Positions 11,001-22,108 of a stretch of 64,000 bases of DNA are shown here, one piece after another. The notes below the pieces were generated by a model. That model did not search any database and had not been told where the DNA came from. It was given only the letters and a program-made list of their open reading frames with translations. Positions within the stretch are counted from its first letter, which is position 1, and each line of letters opens with the position of its first letter. The position numbers and the translations under genes are program-made. The stretch is from Neurospora crassa OR74A (lineage: Eukaryota > Ascomycota > Sordariomycetes > Sordariales > Sordariaceae): NCBI RefSeq assembly GCF_000182925.2, contig NC_026507.1, positions 310,001 through 374,000 of the forward strand, read 5' to 3'.

Positions 11001-14000
11001 GGACAACCAATACATCGCGTACATACCTACTTATCTACATAGGTTTGAAAAAGACCGCTCGCACGGACTGTTTGAATCGTGCACTTGGCGGTTAGGAAAA
11101 TAATATTTGGAATTGTTGTAGATGTCTGAAAGAGGCGAAAAGACGTTGAATGTTGGTTTTTGAAGAGAGTGACGGAAAATTGATAAAAGTGAAGACGATC
11201 GATCCGTTTGGTGGAACGGATCATGATGGATGGAACGTTACGGGGGCACCGGCCGGAAAATTCAAGGAGCAATGAAGTGGGGGTGGGTCATCCCCCGCAT
11301 TCTAGCATTTTGGGAAGGGAGGGTTCTCTGACCTCTACACTACTACCGGTGTCAAGTGGACAAGGTCTGGGGCACGAGACGGACCATGTGAATGTCTTCC
11401 TCAGCTAGGACTTCTGCCTGATCAATCTGTTAAGTCGCAATTGCGATATCTCAGTTCTCGGCTTGGATTAAGCCGAGTTGGTCAAAGGCGACTTGTTAGA
11501 TATCCAGAGTTCATTATGATTGCCACATAATGCTGGTGCATCCAGAAACGGTCAATAGATGGGAATCTCAGAAGCCACCCTTCAGCATCTCGACGACATG
11601 AAATAAAAAAAACAAAGGTTGACGGCAACCGATCAGCACCATAACTAATCAGCGGACAAAGAAGTGGCCGGGATGGGAGATAGCCGACGGGACCCTGAAC
11701 GAATCTCGGGGCCGCTTTTCTCCAATTGGCGGTCCTGCTGATGGTAATCGATGCGTCGCGGGTGATCGATCTTCTTATCATTCATCAGTCGCCAGGAGGG
11801 AGGCCTGCCTGGGAGGGCACACACAAGGCGCAGGCCGTCTCTCACGTTACACGCGCGAATGCAAAGGTCATGCTCCGTCATGTCCATCGTTACCTCTTTT
11901 GAGAGTTTTGTCAGCTTACACGCTACCATACATACGCCTATGGTACATTGCCGCGCGAAGAGCCCCAATCTGTCAAGCGATTTGCACACATCTCAGCCTT
12001 ATCAACCTCAGTGTCCAGTCTTGTCTATGGTAGTGGCGAAATGCGTTGGCCTTTATGCGAGCCTTATGCTGGGCTAGTAGTATATGTCATACTCGGCTGG
12101 CTTAGTGTCATGGCATTCGGTCCAAAGGTTGCGATGCCCAAACTTGCATCTTGACGGAGCCTTATGGCCAAACCACATGTAGAATGGCCGCCGACAACGG
12201 AGGACGTTTGGGTTGAAACACGGACTCCATTAAACTGAACATATATCTCAATTCGGTAGGTAGACTTGGTGTGATGTATCATGATGGTGGTGCCCGTGGT
12301 GTTGTCACCAGATGGCCCCGCCAAGCCCTACCGGTTATGTACTCGCCTGTGCGGCTCCCGAGAAAATTGAAACGACACCAAGCAAGAAGGGGAAGGTCAA
12401 GATGGCGACAATCCATACAAATGCCTGACCACATGTTTCTGTTGAGTTTCCTGTTTTTTTTTTTTATCTTATCGTTCAATCGTTCAGAGACAGACGGACA
12501 TGGGCTTGCAATGTATCGAGGCAACGGGCAGATTACCAAGACATGATAACCACAAGTATCGTGAGACACACATAACTTTGCCTCCGTGATCCGGCGCCTC
12601 TTTGGTCCTCCGTTCTTTTGCAAATCGCAAGTGTATTTACTATACTCCGTCAGCAGTGGTCAGCTCAACTCGGCCCTCTGTGCCACCGCACACGAGATAT
12701 ATCCGCCTTTTTTCCTCAAGTTGCGGTCAGACGAGCGACACAATCGTTTCCCTTTACATGATTACACTAGACGACTTTTGTCTGCGAGGCAAAGGCAGCA
12801 AAAAGGGGACCACAGGCCAAGAAACGCCGATCAGTGTCAGTGCCACAAGACCCAAAAGTCTGTCGTCCATCGACGAGAAACTCCAACGAAAGAAGTGTTG
12901 AACCCTGAATTTTTGCGATTGGGAATCGGCGCTGCAGACTACCTAACAAAAAAGCAAAACAGCAGAGGCAGGCAGGTCTGAGCAGGGAAGCTCCCGTCGG
13001 ATCTTTGTCCGATGATGGTTGGAGAGCGAACGAGAGCGAACAAGAGCGAACAAGATTCCACGCGAGAAGAGAGGTCCGTCCGGGTGCGATTGCGAATCCG
13101 GGGTGCCGTGTAAAATTTGTGGGTACCTCTACCTCTGGATATCCCCACTGCGACAAGGTTTGGGTGTCGCCGTGGCGCTAGAAGCCCACTATAACCGGGT
13201 CCCAGGGGGGGTACCGAATCGTCGCCGAACACACCGCTGGCGCACGCTGGCGGGGGTCAATCAGGTACCGAATCTGGGAGGGATCCCGCCGTCGGGCCAG
13301 CAAGGAAAGACCTGAGCCAAGCGCACGGGCAGCGCTTGGTTTCTCCCAACAACGTCATCGAAAACTGCAAGGTACCTCCCGTCTACCCTTTTTTCTTGAC
13401 TTCTTCGCCGAGCTTCCACTTCTTGCCTGCTCCGTCCTGTTCTTTTTGTTTTTCTCCCCCGCCGTCAAGACTGGAAAGGAACGGAACCGAACGGGGATAT
13501 AAAGTACAGAGGTACTCCCACCACACACACACACCACTTCCCGTCCACACTCGGCTTAATCCAATACTATTCACTCAGTATCGATACCGCATTCTATAAA
13601 AGTACATATAACATTTCGCCCACGCGACAAGAACACTCACCAACTCCCGATCCGATCTGTTGTCCCACGACCGACACACTCCCCCGTCCGATCCTGTAAC
13701 AACAACCAAAAAAAAACCAAGAATTGATCGCCTAGTCGAATATTCGATTTAAAATAACAAGCGACAACACCCGACCGGCCTCTCCTTGTCATCTGCTCTC
13801 GACATAGCAAGCAGGTACCCCGCGCGGACTTATACCAGGCACTCCTGACTGAACGCTTACGACATCGCTCCGCACTCAGCTTGCCAGCCACCGACCCGTT
13901 CCATTATCCAGCAGGCAACCAACAGCTAGGTATTCTCTATATCTTGCCCGGCAGCCTGGCCATTTCGCCCGATCGCCCGCTTTGTCCCCGCTTTGCTTCT

Positions 14001-14514
14001 TTTTTCTTTTTTTTTTTCGCGACACATTTTTTGCTGGAATCCTCGGTATATCGCGATCGTCGATTTGCACCTGACAGTGGTCCGAAATACGAAAGTTGAA
14101 GTGACAAGTCCTAGAAGGCTTGAATATACACCAATACGGTCCTGACTCAGAGAGATTGATGTCCGGTCCGTGTGTCACCTCCCCGGCAAGCCGACAACCG
14201 AGACCCACATACCTTGAACAGGCAACCCGTTGTCTGATATATTAACTTGGTCTCCTCCCTTTTTCGTCTTGGGTTTCTCTTTAACTACCCCATACGTACC
14301 CAACAACCTTGACCTTGACCTACAACAACCACAACAGCCATATATGGTCTCGAAACCGGATTCTTCCTTACCTTCATCCACAAACTCAACACCAACACCC
14401 TCGAAATACAACAAGCACTCAAGCAGGGAACAAGCTAGCATCGCACCAACAACCACCACAACCATTGAACGAACACCACGATCCACCTGCTACAGACAAC
14501 ACACATCACAAAAC
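8094..14514. other. 6.4-kb stretch without a supportable gene
   Basis: I found no open frame with a recognisable domain, signal peptide or coherent splice chain on either strand. Contents seen: T-rich runs (8818-8843, 9344-9396), CCTA/TAGG microsatellites (about 8946-8972, 9042-9063, 9121-9137), an A-run at 10927-10947, three tandem GAGCGAACAA-like units (13024-13052), and pyrimidine-rich DNA from about 13380 on. The last ~0.9 kb is a likely promoter and 5' leader of the His-rich gene. An unannotated non-coding RNA or a long regulatory region cannot be excluded. Confidence 0.5.
13590..13605 (+). promoter_or_regulatory. Candidate TATA box of the His-rich gene
   Basis: A good TATA-like element, CTATAAAAG, sits within 13590-13605, about 40 bp downstream of a CCAAT-like ATCCAATAC. 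Pyrimidine/CA-rich DNA typical of fungal leaders follows. If used, it would give a 5' leader of roughly 0.9 kb before the ATG at 14515. No transcript data are available to test it. Confidence 0.3.
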
Positions 14515-14931
14515 ATGTCTTCACCACAGGGCTCACCGCAGGGCCCCGTCGGCCAGTCCTACATGCTTGTTCCTAATCTCCACGTCCCGGACCCCACGGT
14601 GGACGAGATAGAGCTTGACAACACCAACGCATGGATGGTAGCCACCGTTATCGAGGACGATGATCTCATGTTTGGCGGCAAGCCTTTGAGCGCATGGTAC
14701 GAGGAGGATCGCAGACGACTGAGCTCTAGTAACGAGGATGAAGAGGAGATTCGAGGCCGACAGCGCGACCCCGTCGTAAGGTTCGATGCCCACCATCAAC
14801 ATCAACACCAACACACCCATCATCATCCGCAACTGCAGCACCATCACCATTATCAACATCATACCGTCCATCACCCACATGTCGCTCATACTCATCATAC
14901 CACCAAGAAGACGGGCGAGATCAAGCACTAA
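14515..14931 (+). CDS. Small acidic protein with extremely His-rich C-terminus
   Basis: Intronless, 138 aa. ATG 14515 has the better context (CAAAACATGTCT). An in-frame ATG at 14344 would add a 57-residue Ser/Thr-rich extension, but its context is poor and the sequence there looks like leader. The N-terminal half looks folded and conserved in style: EIELDNTNAWMVATVIEDDD then FGGKPLSAWYEEDRRR, followed by an acidic EDEEEIRGRQ stretch. The last ~50 residues hold 21 histidines (HHQHQHQHTHHH, QHHHHYQHH, HHPHVAHTHH). His-rich tails often bind Zn, Ni or Cu, but nothing here proves metal binding. I do not recognise a named family. The tail is encoded by a CAT/CAC-rich tract, so its length may vary between strains. 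The gene is the last one before the transposon block. Confidence 0.72.
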   Translation: MSSPQGSPQGPVGQSYMLVPNLHVPDPTVDEIELDNTNAWMVATVIEDDDLMFGGKPLSAWYEEDRRRLSSSNEDEEEIRGRQRDPVVRFDAHHQHQHQHTHHHPQLQHHHHYQHHTVHHPHVAHTHHTTKKTGEIKH

Positions 14932-15403
14932 ACAGCCCGATACTTTTCGTGTTTCCTGGCGATCACACCTCGGCTATGCCATCATAGTTGGTGTCACACA
15001 GCGCATACTTGTGTGCAACACATGTTATGCGACACCGGATCGGTCCATATCACCATGTCCAATGGTACCGAGCCTCGATCAAAATCGCCCAAGATACTGT
15101 CGGTTACACTGCATCGCCGACCTCGGCTTCCATAGGCTCGCCTTACTTAATTCGACACCGAAGCACCTTTATACAGATTCTCACTTCGTTATCCCGTCTT
15201 GGAATATACGGACGCCTTGGGCACGTGGTTACGAAGGACGATACTTGATACCCATTACACTCCGGTCCTGGCGATCGGACCCTACTCGCCCTCATCGACC
15301 CTGTTTGGGTGCATGGCACAGTCGTTTCCCTTAATGAGAGTTCAACGATGTTATGCAAACCTTTTCTTTTGTTTGGTGTGCGGGTAATAGTTCATGCCCT
15401 CTC

Positions 15404-15434
<31 letters not shown>

Positions 15435-16594
15435 ACACTTGTTTGTTCAAATGATACCACGGGTTTAAAGGTGCACATTGCATACTTTGGAATGGGTTAC
15501 AGGAGTTTATGGGACCGATGCTTTGTTTGTCATTTACATATTGAGCGTTGCCAGCCGGTGCCGGATGAGTTTTGTGTCTGACTGACGGACGGGCGGTTTT
15601 CCGGTCGTTCACTAGAGAATTGGAACTGGTACCGACGGCATGTCCGGTTGGGGTGTACTATGGTATCACTGCTTGTAGAGAGAGGTAGTCAATGCCTGGA
15701 GCAATTGAACTTGGGATCACAGCACTACTATATCCCTTCCTCAGATTGGATTTGCCTCGTCGCTTGGAGTTACTCATCGTTTATTTGCACGTGAATGTTT
15801 ACTACGCTCCTACGTCGTACTCGTGTCCACAGACCTTTCCGTTATTGCTCGAAGACGTGATTTCTTCCTATCGGCCCCGTCTGAAACCTCCCATCTTCTT
15901 CTAAGGTACTTAGGTACTTACCTCCAGGTAAGTCAAGTCAAAAGAGTTGGACCCTTCTTCCCCTTCCGTTGTGCGCCACCCTCCCCCTCCCTGAACACCC
16001 TAATAGGTTTGTCGCGTCAGGAACAAAGAACTAACTAACCAAACCGCTGTACCTGGAGATTCGCACCATGCTGTCCTGCATCCGGCCCTGAAAGAAAGGA
16101 GCCTGGAACCCTTGTTCTGGGAAAAAAACAAACTAATTTTCTTGTGGCTTCTGATGGATGGATGGATGGAAATAAAGAAAGATATCAAAAAAAGAAAAAA
16201 AAAAAAAAGATAGGGAAGATGGCGCTGGGAAGCTAGGTGGATAGAGGAATGTAGCTCGTCCACATCCACAAACCAGATCCATAGGTATCCACATGCGCTG
16301 CGTGGGAAAGAGAGTGAAGTTCAGAGGGGAACGAACTTGAAGACGGATGGATAGGTAGTACGCTATGGATGTCTGGTAGACACTATCATCAGAATGGAAC
16401 TTTACCGTGCCGTCCAGTCCACGTGCCGTCCAGTCCACCGCCGCAGTCCATTATAGTCCGTTATGGTCCAACACAAACATGACTTAATTCCGTCCACGGC
16501 CTAACCTACCTAGGTACCTACCTACCTCTAACTATGGCAAGCCAGGCCGTTCAAGTGATAATGAAAGTACGAAGAAAACGGGAAGCGAGTCTAT

Positions 16595-16713
16595 ATACCT
16601 ACCTACCCTACCTACCTACCTACCTACCTACCTACCTACCTACCCTCTGCCTACCTACCTACATACATACATACATAGGGTACTTTAGGTAGGTAGGTAG
16701 GTAGGTAGGTAGG
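16595..16713. repeat. Inverted CCTA / TAGG microsatellite pair
   Basis: About 16595-16659 is mostly (CCTA)n, 16660-16677 is (CATA)n, and 16686-16713 is (TAGG)n. The two ends are reverse complements and could form a hairpin of nearly 30 bp or slip during replication. The motif is common in Neurospora-type intergenic DNA. Confidence 0.85.
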
Positions 16714-16871
16714 CTACCTCAATCGCGTAAAAACCACGTGGCCCGGACTCAATCACTCCCCTTTCCCTTTTTCTCTTTTTCACCTTTCCCTTTTTTTCTC
16801 TTTTTCCCTTTTTCTCCCTTTCCCTTTTTTTCTCCCTTTCCCTTTTCCCGCTACGCTACCTACGCAACAAC

Positions 16872-16875
<4 letters not shown>

Positions 16876-16917
<42 letters not shown>
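16876..16917. repeat. 42-nt homopolymer T tract
   Basis: An uninterrupted T run of 42 nt following ACAACAGAG and followed by GATAATG. Its length in the assembly may be imprecise. It could be the poly-A tail remnant of a minus-strand retroposed copy, but no adjoining retroelement was recognised. Confidence 0.85.
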
Positions 16918-16918
<1 letters not shown>

Positions 16919-17028
16919 ATAATGAAAGAATTATGGTAGTTGAATGGGGGGCGGGCGGGATTAAAAGATGGAATTTACCGTGTCGTGCGCGGATTGGACT
17001 TCTCCATGTTTTCTAGGTAGGTAGGTAG

Positions 17029-17033
17029 GTAGG
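17029..17033. repeat. Target-site duplication of element A (left)
   Basis: GTAGG directly precedes the left LTR-A and also follows the right LTR-A at 41373-41377. Because the left target is a TAGG microsatellite, the exact boundary could slide by a base or two. Confidence 0.55.
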
Positions 17034-17279
17034 TATTGAAGTATCTGATCCCTCCGGAGGGATTAGATACTTCGGGGATTCAGCCCGGTATCTAATCCCC
17101 GGGGTTTTTATCCCGGTATTTAATCCCCGTTCCGGGGATTAGATACTTCGGGGGAATTATCCAAATCAACTATGTATAAATTAATATTTAAGAATAGGCG
17201 GTTCCCGCCCATCCTTCCAATCTTAAAATTAATAGTTTAAAGTAATAAGAAAATTAATTTTATAATTATTTTTTTAATA
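17034..17279 (+). repeat. LTR-A, left (5') copy
   Basis: 246 bp, same length and orientation as 41127-41372; the two differ almost only by C/T and G/A changes. Its first ~120 bp hold five copies of a GTATCTAATCCC-like motif in alternating orientation. The first two form a near-perfect 36-bp palindrome at 17038-17073 (18-bp arms, one RIP-type mismatch). Confidence 0.88.
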
Positions 17280-17293
17280 GGTTATAAGCCCGG
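17280..17293 (+). other. Primer-binding site of element A (half initiator tRNA-Met type)
   Basis: GGTTATAAGCCCGG abuts the LTR end. GGTTATGAGCCC is the complement of the initiator tRNA-Met anticodon arm (GGGCTCATAACC). The single difference, TG to TA, is the expected RIP change. Copia of Drosophila and Ty5 of yeast prime from the same internal part of this tRNA, so this agrees with the copia pol. Seen: the match and its position. Inferred: its use as primer site. Confidence 0.65.
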
Positions 17294-17400
17294 TTACTAT
17301 ACGTACTAAAAGAATTCTATTTTAGCTTTATACTTATAAAACTACTATATATATAATTTCTCAATATTTTTACTACTCTCTACTATCTTCTTCACATTTT

Positions 17401-17533
17401 TATTACTTCTTCTTAGCCTTCTATTACCTCTTTTTAATCCTTTATTACTTTTTCTTATTACTTCTTCTTAACCTTCTATTACCTCTTTTTAATCCTCTAT
17501 TACTTCTTCTTAGCTCTCTATTACTTTTTTTTA
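17401..17533 (+). repeat. Imperfect pyrimidine-rich tandem repeat in the leader of A
   Basis: About two and a half copies of a ~55-bp unit beginning TATTACTTCTTCTTA and containing TATTACCTCTTTTTAATCC. It lies between the primer-binding site and the solo LTR D. It may be part of the untranslated leader. Confidence 0.6.
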
Positions 17534-17617
17534 ATTTCTTTTCTTAATTACCTTCTTTACTATACTATCCCTTACCGATACTATAGGCTTCTACTAACTC
17601 AAAACTACCAACTATAA

Positions 17618-17918
17618 TGATAGGGTAACACGGGTGTCTTCAAATATCACAATGCTGGTGCATACTGTAATATTAAAGAAGAAGATGATGATGGAGGAAG
17701 AAAGGCCTGGCCGGAGGCCGGCCCGCACGGGAATCCCTTTATGGGAATTCCCTTATCTTATCGCTGGACCTGCAGGTCCTGCGACCGGGCGCCCCAGCAC
17801 GTGCTTCAGCACGTGCCTGGGCGCACCAGTGCCTCCATCGGGGGTGGGCATGGCAAATGCCATGCCCAGTCTACTCTAGTCAATTGAATTAATCATACAT
17901 ACGATGCATCCCGCATCA
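17618..17918. mobile_element. Solo LTR D with TATAA target duplication
   Basis: A 301-bp GC-rich island beginning TGATAGGGTAACACGGG and ending CCCGCATCA. It is flanked by TATAA at 17613-17617 and again at 17919-17923. TG...CA ends plus a 5-bp duplication and no internal region indicate a solo LTR left by recombination. It is built of successive hairpins: GGACCTGCAGGTCC, GCACGTGC twice, and GGGCATGGC/GCCATGCCC with an AAAT loop. It differs in sequence from LTR-A, LTR-B and LTR-C. It retains many CpA/TpG dinucleotides although its surroundings are saturated by RIP. Confidence 0.72.
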
Positions 17919-17929
17919 TATAAGAATAT

Positions 17930-20400
17930 CGAAAAATTTACTAATATTATTAATTAGGCTAAATAGGACCGTACTATATATTTTTACTTCCGATCTATTA
18001 ATTTTAAATATATTATTAATTATAATAATCCTCTACTATAAACCGAAAATTAAATTAACGACTACTATAACAATTTATTTAATAATTAATTTACTTACTA
18101 GTTTCAATTCGTTAAAATTATTTTTAAAATTACTAATAACTATCCCCTTATATTTTTAGAATATCCCGAACCGCTATTAAAAACTATTAAAATAATTCGC
18201 TAAGCCTTTATACACTTTACTAATATAGTTAGGGATACGGATTAAAATAGTCCCGTTTACTAAAACTTTATTTAAAAATAGGAATACATTATATTATCCT
18301 AATTTAATAGTATTACCGAATATATTAAGGACTATAAAAGAATTTATAACGCTCTTATATAATTAGACCTAATAGTAAAGATTATTAAACCCCTTCTAAT
18401 TATATATTTCCTATTAGAATTAAATAACGGCTACTAACTTTTTAAAGAATAACTCCTCTAATATAATCGGATCCTACCCTATCGAAACCCTAAAATTAAT
18501 GAAATTGAAAAAAAAGGTATAACCCTCTCTTAAGTAATATCGAAATTCTAAATCTCCGAGAGGGGACGGAAGAACGGTACTAATAAAGTACTTATAGTAG
18601 TAAAAATTAACGCCTCAATATTAATTAATAAAGGAAAATATAAATTTATTTAGTCCTTTTATAGTATTTATAAGATGCTTATATATAATAATAAATAATA
18701 CTAGGAATAATACCCGGAACGAAGACCGAAAGGATAGGTTCTAAAGTACTTAGTATTAAACTCCTCTAATAAATTTAATTAATATAACTACTAGGAATCT
18801 ACAAAGTATACCTATTCATTAATTAATAATAATTTAATAGAGACTAATACTAATACCGAACGTAAAAATATATTATTATTAATTTAATAAAGCGCTTAGG
18901 AAAGCGCCTATTTAACTTTCCTACCCAATTAATTCGCTAAACTAGTATTAGAAAAATTAGATACAATAGTATTACTTACTATTATACCCCTATTTCACTC
19001 CTCGCTTGGTTCTACTATTATTATTTTATCTACTATAAATAAAATAAATCCTCTTTTAATATTTTTTAAGGATTTTTATATCCTTAATATTAGCGCTATT
19101 AATTACTTCGTTTACTAAATAAATAAATTTATTCTATTTATACTTTACTAATATAATAAACCCCCTATTCTTAATATAGGGGATATCTCCTTTATACCTA
19201 CCTATATAGGAACTTTCAAAGTATTAATTATTTAAAATAGTAGATTAAATTACCTACTACTTACTAATACCTACTTATACCCTAAGGCCGCCTACAACCT
19301 TATATCTATTTTATAATTTCGAAAGGATAGTATCTCCTATTATATTACTATAAAAGATAGTTAATTTATTGTATTCGCTAATAATTAATTCCGATTTACT
19401 AGTATAGAAGTTAGAGGATTATACTTCTTCGATTAAATTAAATAACCCTATACTATAATAATTATATTTAAGGTTTACTATCTATCTAATAAAATTATAT
19501 AATTATAGTACTAACAATTTAACTACTTTAGTAAAAGAAACCTTTAATTACTATAGACTATATTTATAAGAATAAATCCAATTTAAATAACCTACTTTTA
19601 TAAATTTTATATAGCCGGTAGACTAAAATAAACTCCTTATATTGGAATAATACAATACGGTATTCGCCTATTAAAATAAGTATATATAGATATTGTAAAT
19701 CCTTTTCCTATAAATAGTATTAATTAAGAATAGTATTAGCTTACTATTATTAATAATTTTACCCAATTCGTTTAAATCTATATATTTAAACGAAGGTCGG
19801 ACCTATATAATACCTTTACTAAATAGGTTAACTATATTGAGATAATAGAATATAAAGTATTTAATATATATATAGACTAAATTAAAGAAAATTCTAATAA
19901 AGTACTAAAGGTTTACTATCGGAACCGATATATAGTATTATATTATATAGCTACCGAATAATATTAGTAGAACAATATTATTAAAAAGTTTAACGGTATT
20001 CTATTAGAACGAACTACTATTCTAATTTAATAAACCTAATTCCCTTATCGGTATTAACCCTACTTAATTTAATTTATTATATACTTATAAAACCATTCCC
20101 CCAATTCTATTATTAATTAAATACCCTATAAAATATAGTTCGGAACCAAACTAAATCTTTTATATTTATAAGTATTAAGCTTACCCGGCTTCTTCTATTT
20201 TACAAAGAAGGATTTCGAAGGAAAATTCAACCCTATTAAATCCCTTTACCGGCTATTAAACTATAAGGGATCCCGGAACTATATTATTCTTACTAATAAT
20301 AATAAAATTATTATTACTAATAATATTATTTTTAATAAAGACCAACCCTATATTACTAATTATACCTACTTTTATAATATAATAGTTATAAACCCCCAAA
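17930..20400 (+). pseudogene. Copia gag and integrase remnant of element A
   Basis: RIP-destroyed coding sequence upstream of the RT. The 19.9-20.3 kb part resembles the end of a copia integrase core (a segment with PYKIWFGTKLNL-like reading, matching the usual TPYE.W.G.KP box). The 17.95-19.2 kb part should be gag and protease by position, but I see no safe zinc knuckle or protease motif. Exact limits are not defined. Confidence 0.5.
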
Positions 20401-20814
20401 CGGACTTAGAACCTAACTCCAATAAAAATATCAATTTAATAGTATATTTAAAGGGAATTTCGGAAAATATACCCCTTGTATTATACGACCGTACTAAGCC
20501 CCTAGAGCTATTAACTAAATTCGAATTATTATTTTACCCTTCGGAAATCTTCGACGATAAAGCCCTAGAACCGCCAGCCTCGCTAAAACTACTAATAATA
20601 CCTATAAAAGACTATATTATCGTTAAAATTATATTAACCAACTAATTACTATTATATACCCTAATTAGTATTATAACGGAAACTACTACTCTAATCGAAT
20701 TAAAGAACTATTAATAAATACTATACAATTCGGACTAGCCCAATTAGAAATAAACTATAGATAATAAATACCAATCTCTTATTAATAATAAAATTTAGAT
20801 ACTAATATTAAAGC

Positions 20815-22008
20815 CCTTAAAACGCTGGGTACTAACCGGAAAATAAGTCTATAAATTTAAGATTGGGGCTAATAAAAAGATTATCCAATACAACGCTAAA
20901 TAGATTATTCGGGGGTTTAAATAATAAGAAGGTATTAATTATAATAAAATATTTATAGCTATAATTAAACTTATAAATTACAAACTTATTTTCGCTATTA
21001 CCGCCGTACTCAATTTAGAATTTAAATAAATAAACGTTTATACTATATTTTTCTATAGCAAAATAAATGAAGAAATTTATATTAAATAATTACCAAACTT
21101 TAACTAAAATAAAAACTTAATATATTGTTTTAATAAAGCCTTATACAACCTAAAACAATCTCTACGTATTTAGTATAATATACTATCTAACTTCCTAAAA
21201 ATACTTAAATTCTAACCCTTTAATATAAATAATAGGGTATTTATTAAAGGATATATTTATATCGCTATCTATATAAATAATTTACTTATTATAGGCCTAT
21301 TTAAAACTAAAATTCAATTACTTAAAAATATATTCAATAAACGTTTTAAAATATTAAACCTAAGACCGGTCTCGTTTTATTTAAAGATAAGGGTTACTTG
21401 TAACTATCCCAACCGTATAATATACCTTTCACAAAAGGTGTATCTTAAAAAATTCATTAAAAAAGTAAAATAATAGAACGTATAATAAATAAATATACTA
21501 ATATAAATATTAAAAATTGAGGAACTACCTAACGATTTCAAAGCTAACGTAGAAATAATCATTTAATATACTACCTACATCGGTTCACTAATATTTACTA
21601 TACTCGGAACTTAATTAGACATAATATTCCCTATATCCTTTTACAATCAATATATAAATAAACCTATAAACGCTTATATATTTATAATAAAGTAGATTTT
21701 CTAATACTTATAAAGTACTATTGGATTTAAATTAGTACTTTTAGGAAACAAAATCGAACTTCTTACCGGTTTTACTAACGCCGACTAGATTAGAGATACC
21801 TAGAAGCGAAGGTCTATTTTTAAGTATATTTTTAATATTAGAAGTACTACTATCAATTAGAATTTAAAGAGGTAATTAACTATAGTTCTATTATCCTATA
21901 AAGCAAAATTCATTAAATAAATATAAACTACTAGAAAAGCAATCTAACTATAATAATTACTAAATAAATTAAGTAAATAGCCTATATTAATAATTATTAT
22001 TTATAATA
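20815..22008 (+). pseudogene. Copia reverse transcriptase and RNase H remnant of element A
   Basis: In one plus frame with RIP stops, RT landmarks appear in order: a LKRWVLTGK-like start near 20818, LYNLKQSLRIWYN near 21140-21180, and IYINNLLIIG at about 21267-21297 in place of the YVDDLLI box. RNase H landmarks follow: YIGSLIFTILGT (21560-21610, cf. Y..iGsLmY...gT), TGFTNAD (21760-21785, cf. l.Gy.DAD), KRRSIFKYIF and a final KSN-like WL..LL segment. The catalytic Asp pair reads Asn-Asn, a RIP effect on GAC. The frame runs into the assembly gap. Confidence 0.78.
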
Positions 22009-22108
22009 NNNNNNNNNNNNNNNNNNNNNNNNNNNNNNNNNNNNNNNNNNNNNNNNNNNNNNNNNNNNNNNNNNNNNNNNNNNNNNNNNNNNNNNNNNNN
22101 NNNNNNNN
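22009..22108. other. Assembly gap (100 N)
   Basis: Exactly 100 N, the conventional placeholder for a gap of unknown length. It falls between copia RNase H and a truncated LTR-B, so the junction of A and B and the first ~170 bp of LTR-B are missing. Confidence 0.98.

Larger units (their letters stand above)
14932..17028. other. Gene-free, microsatellite-rich flank of the transposon block
   Basis: Contains the 3' region of the His-rich gene, a (CT)n run at 15409-15434, a (GATG)n run at about 16152-16170, long CCTA/TAGG arrays and a 42-T run (listed separately), and pyrimidine-rich DNA at 16755-16850. No gene is supported. Confidence 0.55.

Noticed and set aside
12586-13315. Overlapping open frames of about 100-130 codons on both strands
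   Set aside because: No recognisable protein and no coherent splice chain; probably random.
14230-14514. N-terminal extension of the His-rich protein
   Set aside because: The frame is open upstream, but the only ATG (14344) has poor context and the residues are biased like a leader. ATG 14515 has a good context and begins conserved-looking sequence.
16595-17033. TAGG arrays as internal telomere repeats
   Set aside because: The unit is TAGG/CCTA, not the fungal telomere TTAGGG; such 4-bp arrays occur at many places in the arms.
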